Program-made: the position numbers and the translations under genes | DNA from: Hyperoplus lanceolatus | Taxonomy: Eukaryota > Chordata > Actinopteri > Uranoscopiformes > Ammodytidae | DNA: 64,000 bases | Direction: 5' to 3' | NCBI GenBank assembly: GCA_026929865.2 | Contig: CM049416.1 | Span: forward strand, 8,205,001 to 8,269,000 | Notes under the pieces: generated by a model | Database searches by the model: none | Seen by the model: the letters and a program-made list of their open reading frames with translations, nothing else | Told to the model about the DNA's origin: nothing | Shown: one piece after another, positions 37,373 through 50,000 of the stretch | Numbering within the stretch: the first letter of the stretch is position 1 | Layout of the letters: each line of letters opens with the position of its first letter

Positions 37373-38783
37373 AAGTCATATGAAAAAGTTTGGGAACCCC
37401 TCTCAGCCGGCATTATAATTGACTCTGCTTTCACAAAAAAAATATAAAAGTGGTATGTCTTTCATTTACCAGGAACAGCTAAGTATTGGGATGTTTTCCA
37501 AACAAAGATTTTTTGAAAAGCAGTATTTGGTTGTATGAAATAAAATAAAATGTGAAAAACTGGCTGTGCAAAAATATAGGAACCCTTGTGGTTTTGTTGA
37601 TTTTAATGCCTGTAACAGCATGTAAAACTGATGACTTTAAACACAAAGTTGGTTGGATTATGTTGTTAAGCCTTGAACCTCATAGAAATGTCTGTTTAAT
37701 CATGAGAAAATATATTTTAGGTGCCTAAATGCAAGTTGCACTTCTCTTTGACTCTCTGCTGAAGTGAGACAGAATGGGATCATCAAAACAGCTCCCAAAA
37801 GATCTGAAAAACAAAGATTATTCATTGTCATGGTTTAAGGGAAGGCTACTAGAAGCTTTCCCAAAGGTTTCAATTGTCAATTTCGACTGTAAGGAACGTT
37901 GTCAGGAAATGGAAGGACACAGGCATAGTGGCAGTTAAACCCAGGCATGGAAGACCAAGAAAAAAACAGGAGCGGCATAGGTGGAGGATTGTGAGAATGA
38001 TTGCACACAACTCACAGAAGACCTGCAAGAACATCTGGCTGCAGATTGTGTATCTGTACATCGTTCAACAATTCAGCGCAATTTGCACCAAAACATCTGC
38101 TTTTTATAAAGACCAAATAACTTAATTTTTGTCTCATCAGTCCAAAGCATTTTCTTCCAATATGAAGCTGGCTTGTCTAAATGAGCTTTTGCATAGTCCA
38201 TGCAACTGTATCTGTGGCGTGGGCGCAGAAAGGGCTTCCTTCTCATCACCCGGCCATACAGATGTTTTGGTGCAAATTGCACTGAATTGTAGAACCATGT
38301 ACAGATACACAATCTGCAGCCAGATGTTCTTGCAGGTCTTTGGAGGTGATCTTTGGGTTGTGTGCAACCATTCTCATAATCCGCCGCATATGCCGCTCTT
38401 GTACTTTTCTTGGTCTGTTAGACCTGGGTTTAACTGCAACTGTGCCTGTGTCCTTCCATTCCCTGACAACGTTACAGTAGAAATTGACAAATGAAACCTT
38501 GGGGAAAGCTTCTTGTAGCCTTCCGCTAAACCATGACAATGAATAATCTTTGTTTTTAAGATCTTTTGGGAGCTGTTTTGATGATCGCATTCTGTCTCAC
38601 TTCTGCAGAGAGTCAAAGAGAAGTGGAACTTGCATTTAGGCAAAAAATCTTTGTTTGGAAAACATCCCAGTACTTAGCTGTTCCTGGTAAATGAAAGACA
38701 TACCACTTTTATCTTTTTTGTGTGAAAGCAGAGTCAATTATAATGCCGGCTGAAAGGGGTTCCCAAACTTTTTCATATGACTG
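37373..38783. mobile_element. Palindromic (head-to-head) Tc1-like element, copy 2
   Basis: Both ends are present, flanked by TA (37371-37372 and 38784-38785), with CATATGAAAAAGTTTGGG termini. The left arm encodes SISTVRNVVRKWKDTG on plus from 37874. The right arm encodes the longer minus-strand part (VVREWKDTGTVAVKPRS, KITSKDLQEHLAADC, MLWTDETKIKLFG). The arm types match copy 1 when one is reverse-complemented, so both descend from one palindromic ancestor. Length 1411 bp; the catalytic core is mostly absent. Confidence 0.9.
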
Positions 38784-40396
38784 TAAGTAAAATAAGTCAC
38801 ATTTTTCTGAACACATTTGTGTGGAAGCTAACATTCAGCTTGACTCTGAGCTAGACTGAGTTTTCTGAGACCCCCAAAACCAGGCCAGGTGCATGGCAAA
38901 AAGAGGCCCTTTCACGATGCTGCAGCAGGACCAAGCTCTTGGCTGTATGTGCGATATCATGATATCTAGGCTTATATGAATTGTTGTTGGTTGTATGTGG
39001 TCAGGATGAAACAAGTAAGCAGTGTTTGCATTTAAGAGATAAGCTTCACTAAAATGTATATTTTAATAAACATATATCACTGTTCAACATTTGTTTTTTG
39101 TTTTTTTTGGGCAAGTGAACACGACATTCGGGCAAGAAAAACATTACCTGTACTTGCCCTATGGGCAAGTGCTTTTGAAACCTTAGTGTCAACCCCTGTA
39201 ATATAATGAATTCATTTAAATGCAGTGAGAGGAGCGAAGCAGAAGAACTCTGTTGTCCAGTTATATTTTTTCCACAGATAAGGCTGAAACAGGCTATAGA
39301 CTATAAACAGTGAATGGGCAACTGAGGGTTGCCCCTTTTTCAAATATTTTTAAATAAGCTCAATACACACTGTGCATGCCATGGACTTGAACGTGACGTG
39401 ATCAGTTAACCTCGGATTACCTCCCAAATGAACTGATTCAATTATTAAGCTATTAACTATCTACCAAAACATTGTATTCCTTTTATTGTATGATAATTTA
39501 CTTTTACATAATATGATGTTGATATCAAACACACAAACTAAATAAAAAAACTAAATAAAAAAAAAAATTGGGGGGGCCCCCCTGGCAGTGGGGACCTTAA
39601 GCAACCGCTCATTTCGCTCGGGCCGGCTCTGCTGACCAGTGACCACTGTAAGCGGGTGGGTAACTTGGAGGCAGGCTGTCCTGCCCACCCAATAATACAA
39701 TTAGAAGCAATGCATAGTAATGGTATATTCTTTAATATTAATTAATTGTCTGAATTTTATTTGACATTTTCTTGGACAGCGAATGAACAGGTCCGTCCGA
39801 TAGTGGGTCTGGACTTCCACCTAAAAAAAATAAAAAAACATTTTTTTTTGATTGGGTGGGCACGGCCCACCCTGGCCCCTGGCTACCGCCGGCCCTGCTA
39901 CAAAGACATATTTTAAATTCAGCACGCCAAAGAACTTCTGCATAATATTTTGACTCATTGGATTCGCAGCTGAAATGTTAACTCTACAAAAATGCGACAG
40001 GTAAATAACACAGAACCATTTGTCAGCTGTGTTTCATATGTGCTTTTTTCATAATTTCCTTGTAGAAATGATAGAAAATATTTAAGCAAACTGACTATAC
40101 AGATAGTTGAATAAAAGAAAATCAACATCTCACTAGACATTGTCAATTGTGTCCTCAGTGGAAAGCTCTTAGACAGACACACAGATACAAAATCTCTAAA
40201 CCGATAGATAAAAACTACTTGCATACTATTGACAAGCAATTTTTCTTTTTTAATTTGCTTGAAATGACCTTTTAACTAAGTATACTTGCTAATGGAAATA
40301 ATCAATTGCAGAACTGACTGGCTGCCAACAAAATAGAGTAGATTTAAGCTGGGCTTGATACTGTGAGGGAATTTTGGGTCTTTAGTTGTAATATTA
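38784..40396. other. Intergenic, fragments of old DNA repeats
   Basis: No gene recognised. G/C-rich pieces at about 39570-39650 and 39850-39900 (GGGTGGGCACGGCCCACCC, GCTACCGCCGGCCCTGC) resemble hAT-like termini of fish. The rest is AT-rich. Confidence 0.45.
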
Positions 40397-41196
40397 CAGT
40401 TTTTCACAATTGTTTAAACACATTTTTTGGAAGATCAGACACAATGTGCACAATCTGCTTAACCAATTCTGCTGACTCCAAACACATTTCCTGCCTTAGA
40501 CTCATATTCTCATTCCAAAACACACATTTTTCACAACATTACACACAATTCTCTATATCTTGCACACTCTTCCTGAATTCTCTCTCATGGTATTCACACA
40601 GAACACACTGCCAATCACATTTCTAAACTCAAAAGGCTTTTGTGCAGTTAGCTATAGAAGGGTCAGAGATGAGCTCCTGTTTGCTGTGATTTACAGTAGA
40701 CTGCACATTTTGGTACAAATACAGTTTTTGCCAAATACTGTAAACACTAACAGTGACTGCTATGACCACAGCATCACAACCTCTAACCTTTGTCACCATG
40801 CCCTCAACCAAAGCACCAACCCTACAAACACGATATATGCTTTGCACTGTGTTTGAAATGCTCCAACACACTTCTTGAAACTTTTTTTAACTAATTGATT
40901 ACCAATCAGTCTAAACCTTAGCACTACAAATAGACCCCAGGTGAGCTCAGCTCCTTTCTGAAACAGTAAGAGTCAGGGGAAGAGGAGGAGATGTAGTCAT
41001 ATGATGTATGTGTTTGTCATTTGAAAAGAAAACACCATTTAGTGAAGAGTTAACACTGTTTTGAGGGTAAAGTGTGCTTTTGCAATGGAAGTGAAGGATT
41101 TTGCATTTTGTGTTTGAGTTCTGAAAGTTGTGTTAAGGATTTTGAAAAAGTGAGGTAGTCTATCAGGAAATGTGTTTAAGCAATTGTGAAAAACTG
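40397..41196. mobile_element. Mariner-like TIR element, second family
   Basis: 800 bp flanked by TA, with termini CAGTTTTTCACAATTG and inverse followed by TTAAACACA. This resembles but is distinct from the CAGTTTTTTTCGAT family. No transposase domain was recognised. A 103-bp block at its 3' part (40889-40991) is repeated just outside it. Confidence 0.72.
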
Positions 41197-41197
41197 T

Positions 41198-41300
41198 AAC
41201 TAATTGATTACCAATCAGTCTAAACCTTAGCACTACACATATACCCCAGGTGAGCTCAGCTCCTTTCTGAAACAGTAAGAGTCAGGGGAAGAGGAGGAGA
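41198..41300 (+). repeat. Direct repeat of 40889-40991
   Basis: AACTAATTGATTACCAATCA through GGAAGAGGAGGAGA occurs twice, about 310 bp apart, with two or three differences. A further block (GATGTATGTGTTTGTCATTT..) follows directly in the first copy (about 41005) but only at about 41910 in the second. The first therefore looks like an internal-deletion version of a longer sequence. Confidence 0.8.
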
Positions 41301-41957
41301 GAGAGTGACAGGAGTACGAGGACAAAGAAGGTAACACATACAACAGGAACACTATAGTGGACTATGTTATAGATCATGGCCTATCAATCAGGGAGCCTGG
41401 ACAGAGAGTGCAGCCCAGCCTGAGTCGCTCCATAATTGGGAGATTTAGACTGGATATCAGGTGATAATTTCCCTGTTGCTTCTCAAAGAATGACATTGAG
41501 TGTGATGTTGATGAGGCGATGTTGCCAGACGCAAACAGGAGGCGGTATCCATAAAAGGATTCATAATCCAGCCACCCAATTCCTTACAACGCTGATTTTT
41601 TTTTACCACTGTTCCCTAATTTTACTGTAATTGTTTCTTAGTTTATACTGACACTGAATTGCTTGAACTGCAGTCCTACCTATTCATTGTGTTTGTTTGA
41701 AATGGCAAAATAAACTATTCTGCAACATGTGTGTTAGCATTTGGCAAAAACCGTAAAGTATTTGTTGTTACTGTAGGTGAAAGTGTATGAACATGCAAAG
41801 GCATAATTCTACTGATAAAGCATTCATATAGTGGTTTGCATTTATACTATAGTGTTTTCCATTCTGCACACCAGTGTTCAATGAGTGCTATAAATGTCTA
41901 GTCATAAGATGTATGTGTTTGTCATTTGAAAAGAAAACACCATTTAGTGAAGAGTTA

Positions 41958-43093
41958 CAGTTTTTTACGATTGCTAAACCACAGTGGGCACAACTGGAAC
42001 GACAAGTGCAAAACTCTAACAACAGTATGCAGAGCAGCGGTTCATTCGGACCAAACTGTAGCTCGTTTTTCATTGCTTATACACAATTTTCAAAACTCTA
42101 TACACCTATCTCATGGCTTAACCACAGCCTGCACAACAATGTGGATTTCCAGCACTTTTTTCAAATGCTAACACACTGCTGCCACAACTATAAAAAACAC
42201 ATTTAAAACAGAATAAATGCCTTTCAAAAACTACGGATTGCAATTTCAACTGAAACGCTAAGATGTCTTGTTTAGACTTGTTAGTGAACATATATACAGT
42301 ATAAAGTGGAAGCTCAAAAAAAATATTTTTTTGGAAATGGACCCAGGAAGACAGGTTGTTGGAGGTAGAAGAGTGGCAGTGAGAGTGTGGATGTGTGGAG
42401 GAAGACCTAGAAGACATAGAGCTGTAATGTCTGATGCAATACAGTAAGGGCAACACTGATAGACCCTGTTGTGAATCATGGTCTCTCATTGAGAGAGGCA
42501 GGGTTGAGAGTGCAACCCAATCTGCAAAAATCTAAAGTTGTAATCTGTAATACGAATTTTCCAGCAAACAAACAGCTTAGATTTGCATCCTTACAGTAAA
42601 TGACAACATTACAGGAATTGATTTCTGTATTACAATTATAGAATATTTACACAGATAAATACTACATTTGGAAATGTTTTCAATAAAATATACAAAATGT
42701 GTATCTATCGAAGCAAACTTCTGATTTTCATTTATTTTTGTTTTCCTAAAAAAACTGGTAGGGGAGAACGGGGTAATCTGAGCCACTTTTTACATTTGCT
42801 CCCCTCTAAGCTAAAATGATTTACCACTCAAATTTTATTCAAACTGTTAAGATTAAAAGTTTGTAATTTGTGTATTGGGGTTTGATGCTAGTGTTTGTAC
42901 TCTGAGCATGTTCTGAGTGACAGTGTGTGTTATCTCAATGAGGCTGGTTCATAGTGTTTGCTGCACTGAACCTGTTTTGCAGGTGAAGTGAACTGTTCAG
43001 CTCCAATGGCTGTTGGTAGTGCAGACTGTAGTTAGAGTTTTGCACATTGAGCTACAGTTGTGCCCACTGTGGTTTAGCGATCGAAACAATCTG
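41958..43093. mobile_element. Mariner-type element, copy b
   Basis: 1136 bp flanked by TA (41956-41957 and 43094-43095), with the CAGTTTTTTACGATTGCTAA terminus. Its orientation is opposite to copy a at 28046. Near 42762 it carries a short insertion or replacement starting GGGGAGAACGGGGTAA, from the family of the element at 11243. It lies immediately downstream of the mucin gene. Confidence 0.85.
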
Positions 43094-43322
43094 TAATACA
43101 CAGCTCTAAGCATGAGTCTGGCAGAATTGAAGTGCAAGTCATGAAAGTTGCAGTCCGGTTCTCCTTGGCTAAGTCTGTAATAAATATTGCTTCATAATTC
43201 ATCCAAGTCTCCTGAAATATTCTTCCACTTGAGTTGACCTCCAACCTTAACAGAACTTCCTTCACAGACACTGCACCAAAAGAAAACACAAGACACACGT
43301 TAATGCTTAGTAAATGATTCAA

Positions 43323-43328
43323 TTTATT
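43323..43328 (-). terminator. Poly(A) signal of the mucin gene
   Basis: AATAAA on the minus strand about 150 bp after the stop codon (43479-43481). It is the first canonical signal downstream of the cystine-knot exon. Confidence 0.65.
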
Positions 43329-43478
43329 TGATTGAAAACGGATCTAGTGGTTGTTTAAGGTGAACCAACAATCTATTTTTATAGATTTTTTTTTAACTAC
43401 GTAACATTGATACAATCTTTGATTTGGAAATCAAATTGATGCAATACATCACAATCTAGTCGATTCTTTCAGGGTTTT

Positions 43479-46400
43479 TCAACGGGCTGTGCACCCGCAG
43501 CTGGTGATATGCTTGTAGGTGTATTGTCTGGTAGTGCGGTCTGAGCACTGCACGGTCACTGGTCTCCTCTCTGAGCTCAGCTCAGCACAAATCGTCTGCT
43601 CCACCTGCAGGTCAGTTTGTAACAGCACCCTGAGGCAGTCAACCCAGGCACAGAGGGGAGGAGGGGGGAGAGGGAATGGGAGACAAGTCTTTACATTCAG
43701 GAAAGTGAATGACACATTAATGATGCTACAAATACTTTTGTTGACTCAGTCACATTGTGAACAGTAAAAGCCTCAATAAGGTAGTGTGTATATATCGATT
43801 CTCTACAGGTAAAGTTCTTCTCACCTTTGAAACAAACACGGGCCCTGACAAACAGGCATCTGCATGACTGTGGTACAGTTGTCCATACTAACGACGACAC
43901 TGGACATCCTCGGAGCACAGTTCTCGTAACCTGGAGTCAGAGTAAATGAATGTGTGTGGCAGCGTGATCAGTATGAGAAAACACCACTAGAAATGTCTCT
44001 CTTTATTACGTTTTGAATGCTTGGAGTCGCACATCATGTTGCTTTTGACAGTTCAAATGTTGAAAACAAAAGGTCAAAAACCTACAAACTGAAGTGATGT
44101 GAAATGGAGTGATGCTGGATTTTCTAGCATCAGATGTACAGTACTTAGAAACTTTGCCATTCAAAATAATTTCATTGCATAAATATTGTCAAGGTGTCAG
44201 CCGTCCACTGTAGGGAAGGTTACTCACAGGGACATTCAGGCACACAGATATCCGAGTGGTTTCCTAATCTGAGCATGCCGCTAGGACAAAAGCAGCCTGG
44301 ACTGTAGGTGTCGAGCGAGGCGCCTCGCATGCGAATTCTGCACAGCCAAAACCAGAGGAGAATTAGAAATAGTGACAATCTTAACGGGGGGAATTCTTTT
44401 GATTCAATTGAGTGAGAAATAGATTTCACAAGGATGTTATTTCATGAACGTAAACTTAACAAACCCTTCATTGCAGTAGTCATCCAGCTTGTCAGGACAT
44501 TCTCTGTAAACCAATCCATTTGGACATGGCAAATCTGAAACACGTACAAAGAGCTTGATGAACATGAATAACAAATTATTATTGCATTTATGCCAAAACA
44601 TGACACTATCATCTCCATAAAACACAAAAAATTGTGAAAACACAATACATGAATTACATTACATGAACTCCGGTCTGATTAGCGACTGTTTCATAGTGTA
44701 TAAGAAAAAGGACAAAAGGCACATACCACAACATCCATTCGTTAGGTTTCTCCAGTCAAGACAGCAACCAGGTTTTGGACATTCAGAAGCAGCCTTTTCC
44801 AGTGTAGAGCAAGGACCAGTCCTGACACAATCAAACTCACAGTTTTTCTTTTTAATCAAACGGTCCTCATAGCTGCCGCAATTTGAAAAGACCCTGAGAA
44901 GACAGAATAGATTTAATTTATAGTCAATAGTTCATTCATTAACTTTATCAATGTATTGAACATGTTAAAATAATACAAACACAAAGTAAAACTTATAATT
45001 AAAAAAATGGAAATTCAGCAACATATAAGCAGCTCAAACAATATGCTCAAACAACAAAATAATCAGAACAGATGTACCAAAACCGTCAATCAGTCCACAT
45101 TAAAAAAATAACCAATCAAAAACTTATTTGGTCCAGAGTTGTCAAGTCTGGATGAATGTACAACTCAAGGCACATCATTTTGACACCAGACCAGGTTTCT
45201 GTGTTTGCAACTTACGGCTCAAGTAGCAGGTCACATACATCGCAGCATGGAGATGTTGTTGTAGTAGTAGTTGGCGTTGAAGTTGGAGGTGTTGGGGTGG
45301 CCCAGTTACAAGGCATGTCCGTTGGTGCAGAAGAACAGGCTGGCTTCCGCGAGTCGTTGTACAGCCAGTCATAAGCCGTCTTATCACAGCAGCTGTCTTC
45401 CTCAATGTGCCCTCCTTTACGGACACATGATGATCCACCACATATGCCTGGAGAGAGGATGTGTAGTATCATATCTTATTTGCACGTATAGTTTTACATC
45501 AAAGCTATGCATCAAACTATCAGGCTAGCAGCTAGAATATCTAAAAAAAATCTAGCAGGATCCATTATGGTTACCTAAACTGCTACTTCAGAAAAACATT
45601 ATTATGGCAACATTAAGTATCAAGATCCTCTGATAAAGCCGATTTGTTAAGGCCAAACAATTAATTGATCAGCATTAGGTTTATTTCTATTTTTTTATAT
45701 ATCTGAACACAATTCAGTTGAACCTGCTTAAAATATCTTACATTGACACTTTTTTTAGTTAGCCTACTAGCTAATTTAACCAAACATCCGACATATTAAA
45801 AATCCAGAACACAAACACGCACACACATCAAAAATGGGTGTACAGTACGCACTTAACCCCACCAGTGTACAATCCCTATCAATCCATTACCCACCACATT
45901 GTCCCTGGGTGTTGTTGAAGAAGTGCTGCATGGCCAGACTGACCGTCAGGGTATGATAGGGAGTGAGGGAGACATAAGAGCGAATCTCTTGGAGGTAGAT
46001 GGACACCATGTACCCTGTGGTCTGAAAGCTCAACCCATGCTCCTCATATGGCGGCTCTATGATCACATCGTTCAGAGTGGCCTAGGGAAGATTCAATCAG
46101 TATCAAACCAACTGTCTCATTCTTATGACAGCTTAAAGCTTTTGAATAAATATATGCACTGAAGATGATTACCAGCATCTATGCAGCCACATATCCATTA
46201 TCTAAACAGGCATGTTTAACTGACACTATACAGCTTTATCATAGCCTACCTGTACTGTCATATTCTCTGGAATGATCCTGAGTGTTGCTGTATTGTTCTG
46301 ATATTTCAGGATGATGCCTCTAGGGCAGGAGCCGCCTGGGATAAACCCGCATGCAACGTTGTCCACAGCAATGGTCAGATGATGACGTTGTGACCGCTCC

Positions 46401-47069
46401 TCAACCAAGATGTAGGTGCATTCTCCCATGAAACTAAAATTTACACCTTCAAAAGAGATGTAGTGGGGGTCTCCATATACCTCACAGATGCCTGTGGGAA
46501 ATATGTGAAAGGATAACAGGTGTTTTTAGTAGATATACGCTTTGGTCCAAACTAAAATATCTCAACAACTATTGGTCAAATCACCATGACACTTTCTACA
46601 GATATACATGTTCTCCACGTGAGGGATTTTAGTAACTCTATTTCTATTACTTCTATTTTTATTTCTATTATTTCTAGTACTTCTATTGAGCAGCCCTTTC
46701 CAGTCTAAATCAGAATAACATATCCTGCATAACCACACAAAATACTACCATAAATATGTAGAGGCAAATATTAAAGTCAAAGATGGTAACAAAGGCTAAA
46801 GGAGAACTGACAAGAACAGAGGCAAATAAAGATGTGGATACACTCACAATTACACTCCTCAGTTTTACAGCATCCATCAGAGACTTTTGTGGACGATTTG
46901 GAAAACTCTGGCCTGGGGCAGATGGGCTTTGGTACGACTGGACAAAGCACTTGAGTCAACACTATTGTCCCATTTATGCAGATCCCATTGTAGCAATCAT
47001 TAGACCATGTCTCCCCACAACTCCGGGTTTTTTTGTTTCTCAGGTCTTCACAGCCCTTACACAAGTCGG
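43479..47069 (-). CDS. Mucin C-terminal exons: VWC-like, D4 VWD, C8/TIL, cystine knot
   Basis: Exons in transcript order: 46848-47069 (Cys-rich, [21 protein letters not shown]), 46250-46491 (VWD start, [14 protein letters not shown]), 45895-46081 (VWD end, NNTQGQCG), 45216-45447 (C8 start plus a small Thr/Pro linker [15 protein letters not shown]), 44727-44893 (C8 end, [14 protein letters not shown]), 44465-44534 and 44228-44337 ([23 protein letters not shown]), 43825-43930 (knot, MPVCQGPC), 43479-43629 (knot end, [11 protein letters not shown], stop). The knot normally drives tail-to-tail dimerisation in the endoplasmic reticulum. The vicinal Cys-Cys of many mucin knots (CSCC) is not seen before [11 protein letters not shown], where only one Cys stands. 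Confidence 0.9.
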
Positions 47070-50000
47070 CTAGTTGGATAAACACAGTGAACATGAAAAA
47101 GACAATATTTTGAACTATTAACTGAAAAAAAGAGACACAGTTAAATGTATTGGTAAATTAATATAATTCATACTTGTTGTCCCTGGTGTAGTGTTTTCGA
47201 CGGGCGTCGTTGACCAGTATTCAGTGGTAGTGGAGGCAGCTGTAGTTGACAATGTAGAGGTGTAGATGTAATTGGATATTTTTGTTCAACTGATAATGGA
47301 TAAAGGAGGTAGTAAATGGTGGTAAATCAAAATAATTCATACTTATGATTTTCTCTGGTGTAGTGATGTCGATGGGTGTCGTTGACCAGTATTCAGTGGT
47401 AGTGGAGGCAGCTGTTGTACTTGATGCTGTAAAGAGGTAGAGGTTATTTGGTATTTTTGTGTAACAAGTTATAGTTACATGAGGTAGTAAATAATGGTAA
47501 ATGAATATAATTCATACGTATGGTTGTCATTGGTATAGTAGTGTCGACAGGCGTGGTTGACTCAGTGGTAGTTGTGGCAGCTGTAGTTGAACCTGTAAAG
47601 AGGTAGAGGTTATTATTTTATATGTTTGTTCCATAGAGTTCAAAATTACCATTGTCTGACCAGTGCATAAATGTCCATTGTAACTGATAATGACTAGAAT
47701 ATATATTCATACATTTCCCAACATTGGGTTTATCTGTTTATCTTTCACGATCTGCCAAGCGATGCCTCTCTCTCTCTCACTCCTTCTCTCTCTGTCTTCC
47801 AACCTTTCTCCACGTTTCCCTCTACTCTGACTCGGGGTCTTTGTGCAGGATCAGCCGTCCAAGGAATGGACTCTCGCCTTGCTGCTAGTGCCTCACATCA
47901 GCATTGATTAATTGCTCAGCAGGATAGTACTATTTCTACTCGCTATGTTCGCTTTGCTTCGCTCATTGGTTGTTTGTCTATCCTCTTCCAGGTTTCCCTG
48001 GTGGAGACGAGACTGTGTGGATCAGTTCCCTCCTCTGGCAGAATCTGAAGTCCTCCTGCATCCACACTATTCACTATTTATTTTTACTTTAGTACTTCCA
48101 TGTAAACATTTAGTCAATGATTGTATTCCTTTGTGATTTTCTATTATTTTCTGCACATGTGACATATTGCATGATGTCAGAGAGGGATCCCTTCCTCTTT
48201 TACTCTCCCAGGGATTTCTCAATTTTTTAAATCCCTTTAAGTGAGTTTTTTCTCAGTCGAACTAAGGTTCTATTGGCACAGGGTATCAATACTGTACGGA
48301 ATGTGAAGCCCACTGAGGCAAATGTCTAAGTGTGATTTTGGGCTTTACAAATAAAGCTGACAGGCTTTGTTGACCATGTTTCAGTAGTTGTTGAGTCAGC
48401 TGTTGTTGATAATGTAGACGGTATTTGATATTTTTATTTAACTGATAATAGATGAAGGAGGTTGTAAATAGTGGTAAATTAATAGAAATTCATACGTATG
48501 GTTGTCCCTGGTGTAGTGATGTCCACCGATGTCGTTGACCAGTATTCAGTGGTAGTTGAGGCAGCTGCAGTTGACGCTGTAAAGAGGTAGAGCTAATGTT
48601 ATATTTTTGTTTAACAAGTTATAGATACATGAGGTTGTAAATAGTGGTAAATGAATATAATTCATACGTATGGTTGTCCCTGGTGTGGTGTCCTTTTTTT
48701 GACAGGCATGGTTGACCAGTATTTAGTGGTAGTGGAGGCAGCTGTAGTTGACAATGTAGAGGTGTAGATGTAATTGGATATAATTGTTCAACTGATAATG
48801 GATAAAGGAGGTAGTAAATGGTGGTAAATCAAAATAATTCATACTTATGATTTTCTCTGGTGTAGTGATGTCGATGGGTGTCGTTGACCAGTATTCAGTG
48901 GTAGTGGAGGCAGCTGTTGTACTTGATGCTGTAAAGAGGTAGAGGTTATTTGGTATTTTTGTGTAACAAGTTATAGTTACATGAGGTAGTAAATAATGGT
49001 AAATGAATATAATTCATACGTATGGTTGTCATTGGTATAGTAGTGTCGACAGGCGTGGTTGACTCAGTGGTAGTTGTGGCAGCTGTAGTTGAACCTGTAA
49101 AGAGGTAGAGGTTATTATTTTATATTTTTGTTCCATAGAGTTCAAAATGACCATTGTCTGACCAGTGCATACATGTCCTGCTGGCGCAAACATTGTAACT
49201 GATAATGACTAGAATATATATTCATACATTTCCCTAACATTGGGTTTATCTGTTTATCTTCCACAATCTGCCAAGCGATGCCTCTCTCTCTCTCACTCCT
49301 TCTCTCTCTGTCTTCCAACCTTTCTCCACGTTTCCCTCTACTCTGACTCGGGGTCTTTGTGCGGGATCAGCTGTCCAAGGAATGGACTCTCGCCTTGCTG
49401 CTAGTGCCTCACATCAGCATTGATTACAGTTTTTTTTCGATCTCTAAACCACAGTGGGCACAACTGGAGCTCAATGTGCAAAACTCTAACTACAGTCTGC
49501 ACTACCAACAGTCACTGGAGCTGAACAGTTCACTTCACCTGCAAAACAGGTTCAGTGTAGCAAACACTATGAACCAGCCTCATTGAGATAACACACACTG
49601 TCAGTCAGAATATGCTCAGAGTACAAATACTAGCATCAAACCCCAATACACAAATTAAAAACTTTTAATCTTTACGGTTTAAATAATATGAGTTATTTCA
49701 CACAAATTACATAATATTTTCTTTGATGAAAGGGTGAGATTCTTTCACATGAAATTGTTTATTTTATAACATACCAGTTTTTTAGGAAAACAAAAAGAAA
49801 TTAAAATCAATAGATACACATTTTGTATACTTTATTGAAAACATTTCCAAATGTAGTATTTATCTGTGTAACTATTCTAAAATTGTAATACAGAAATCAA
49901 TTCCTGTAATGTTGTCATTTACTGTAAGGATGCAACTCTAAGCTATTTGTGTGAAAAAACGGAGTGTTTCGCCTCCGTGAGAATGGTGACTGATTCACTC

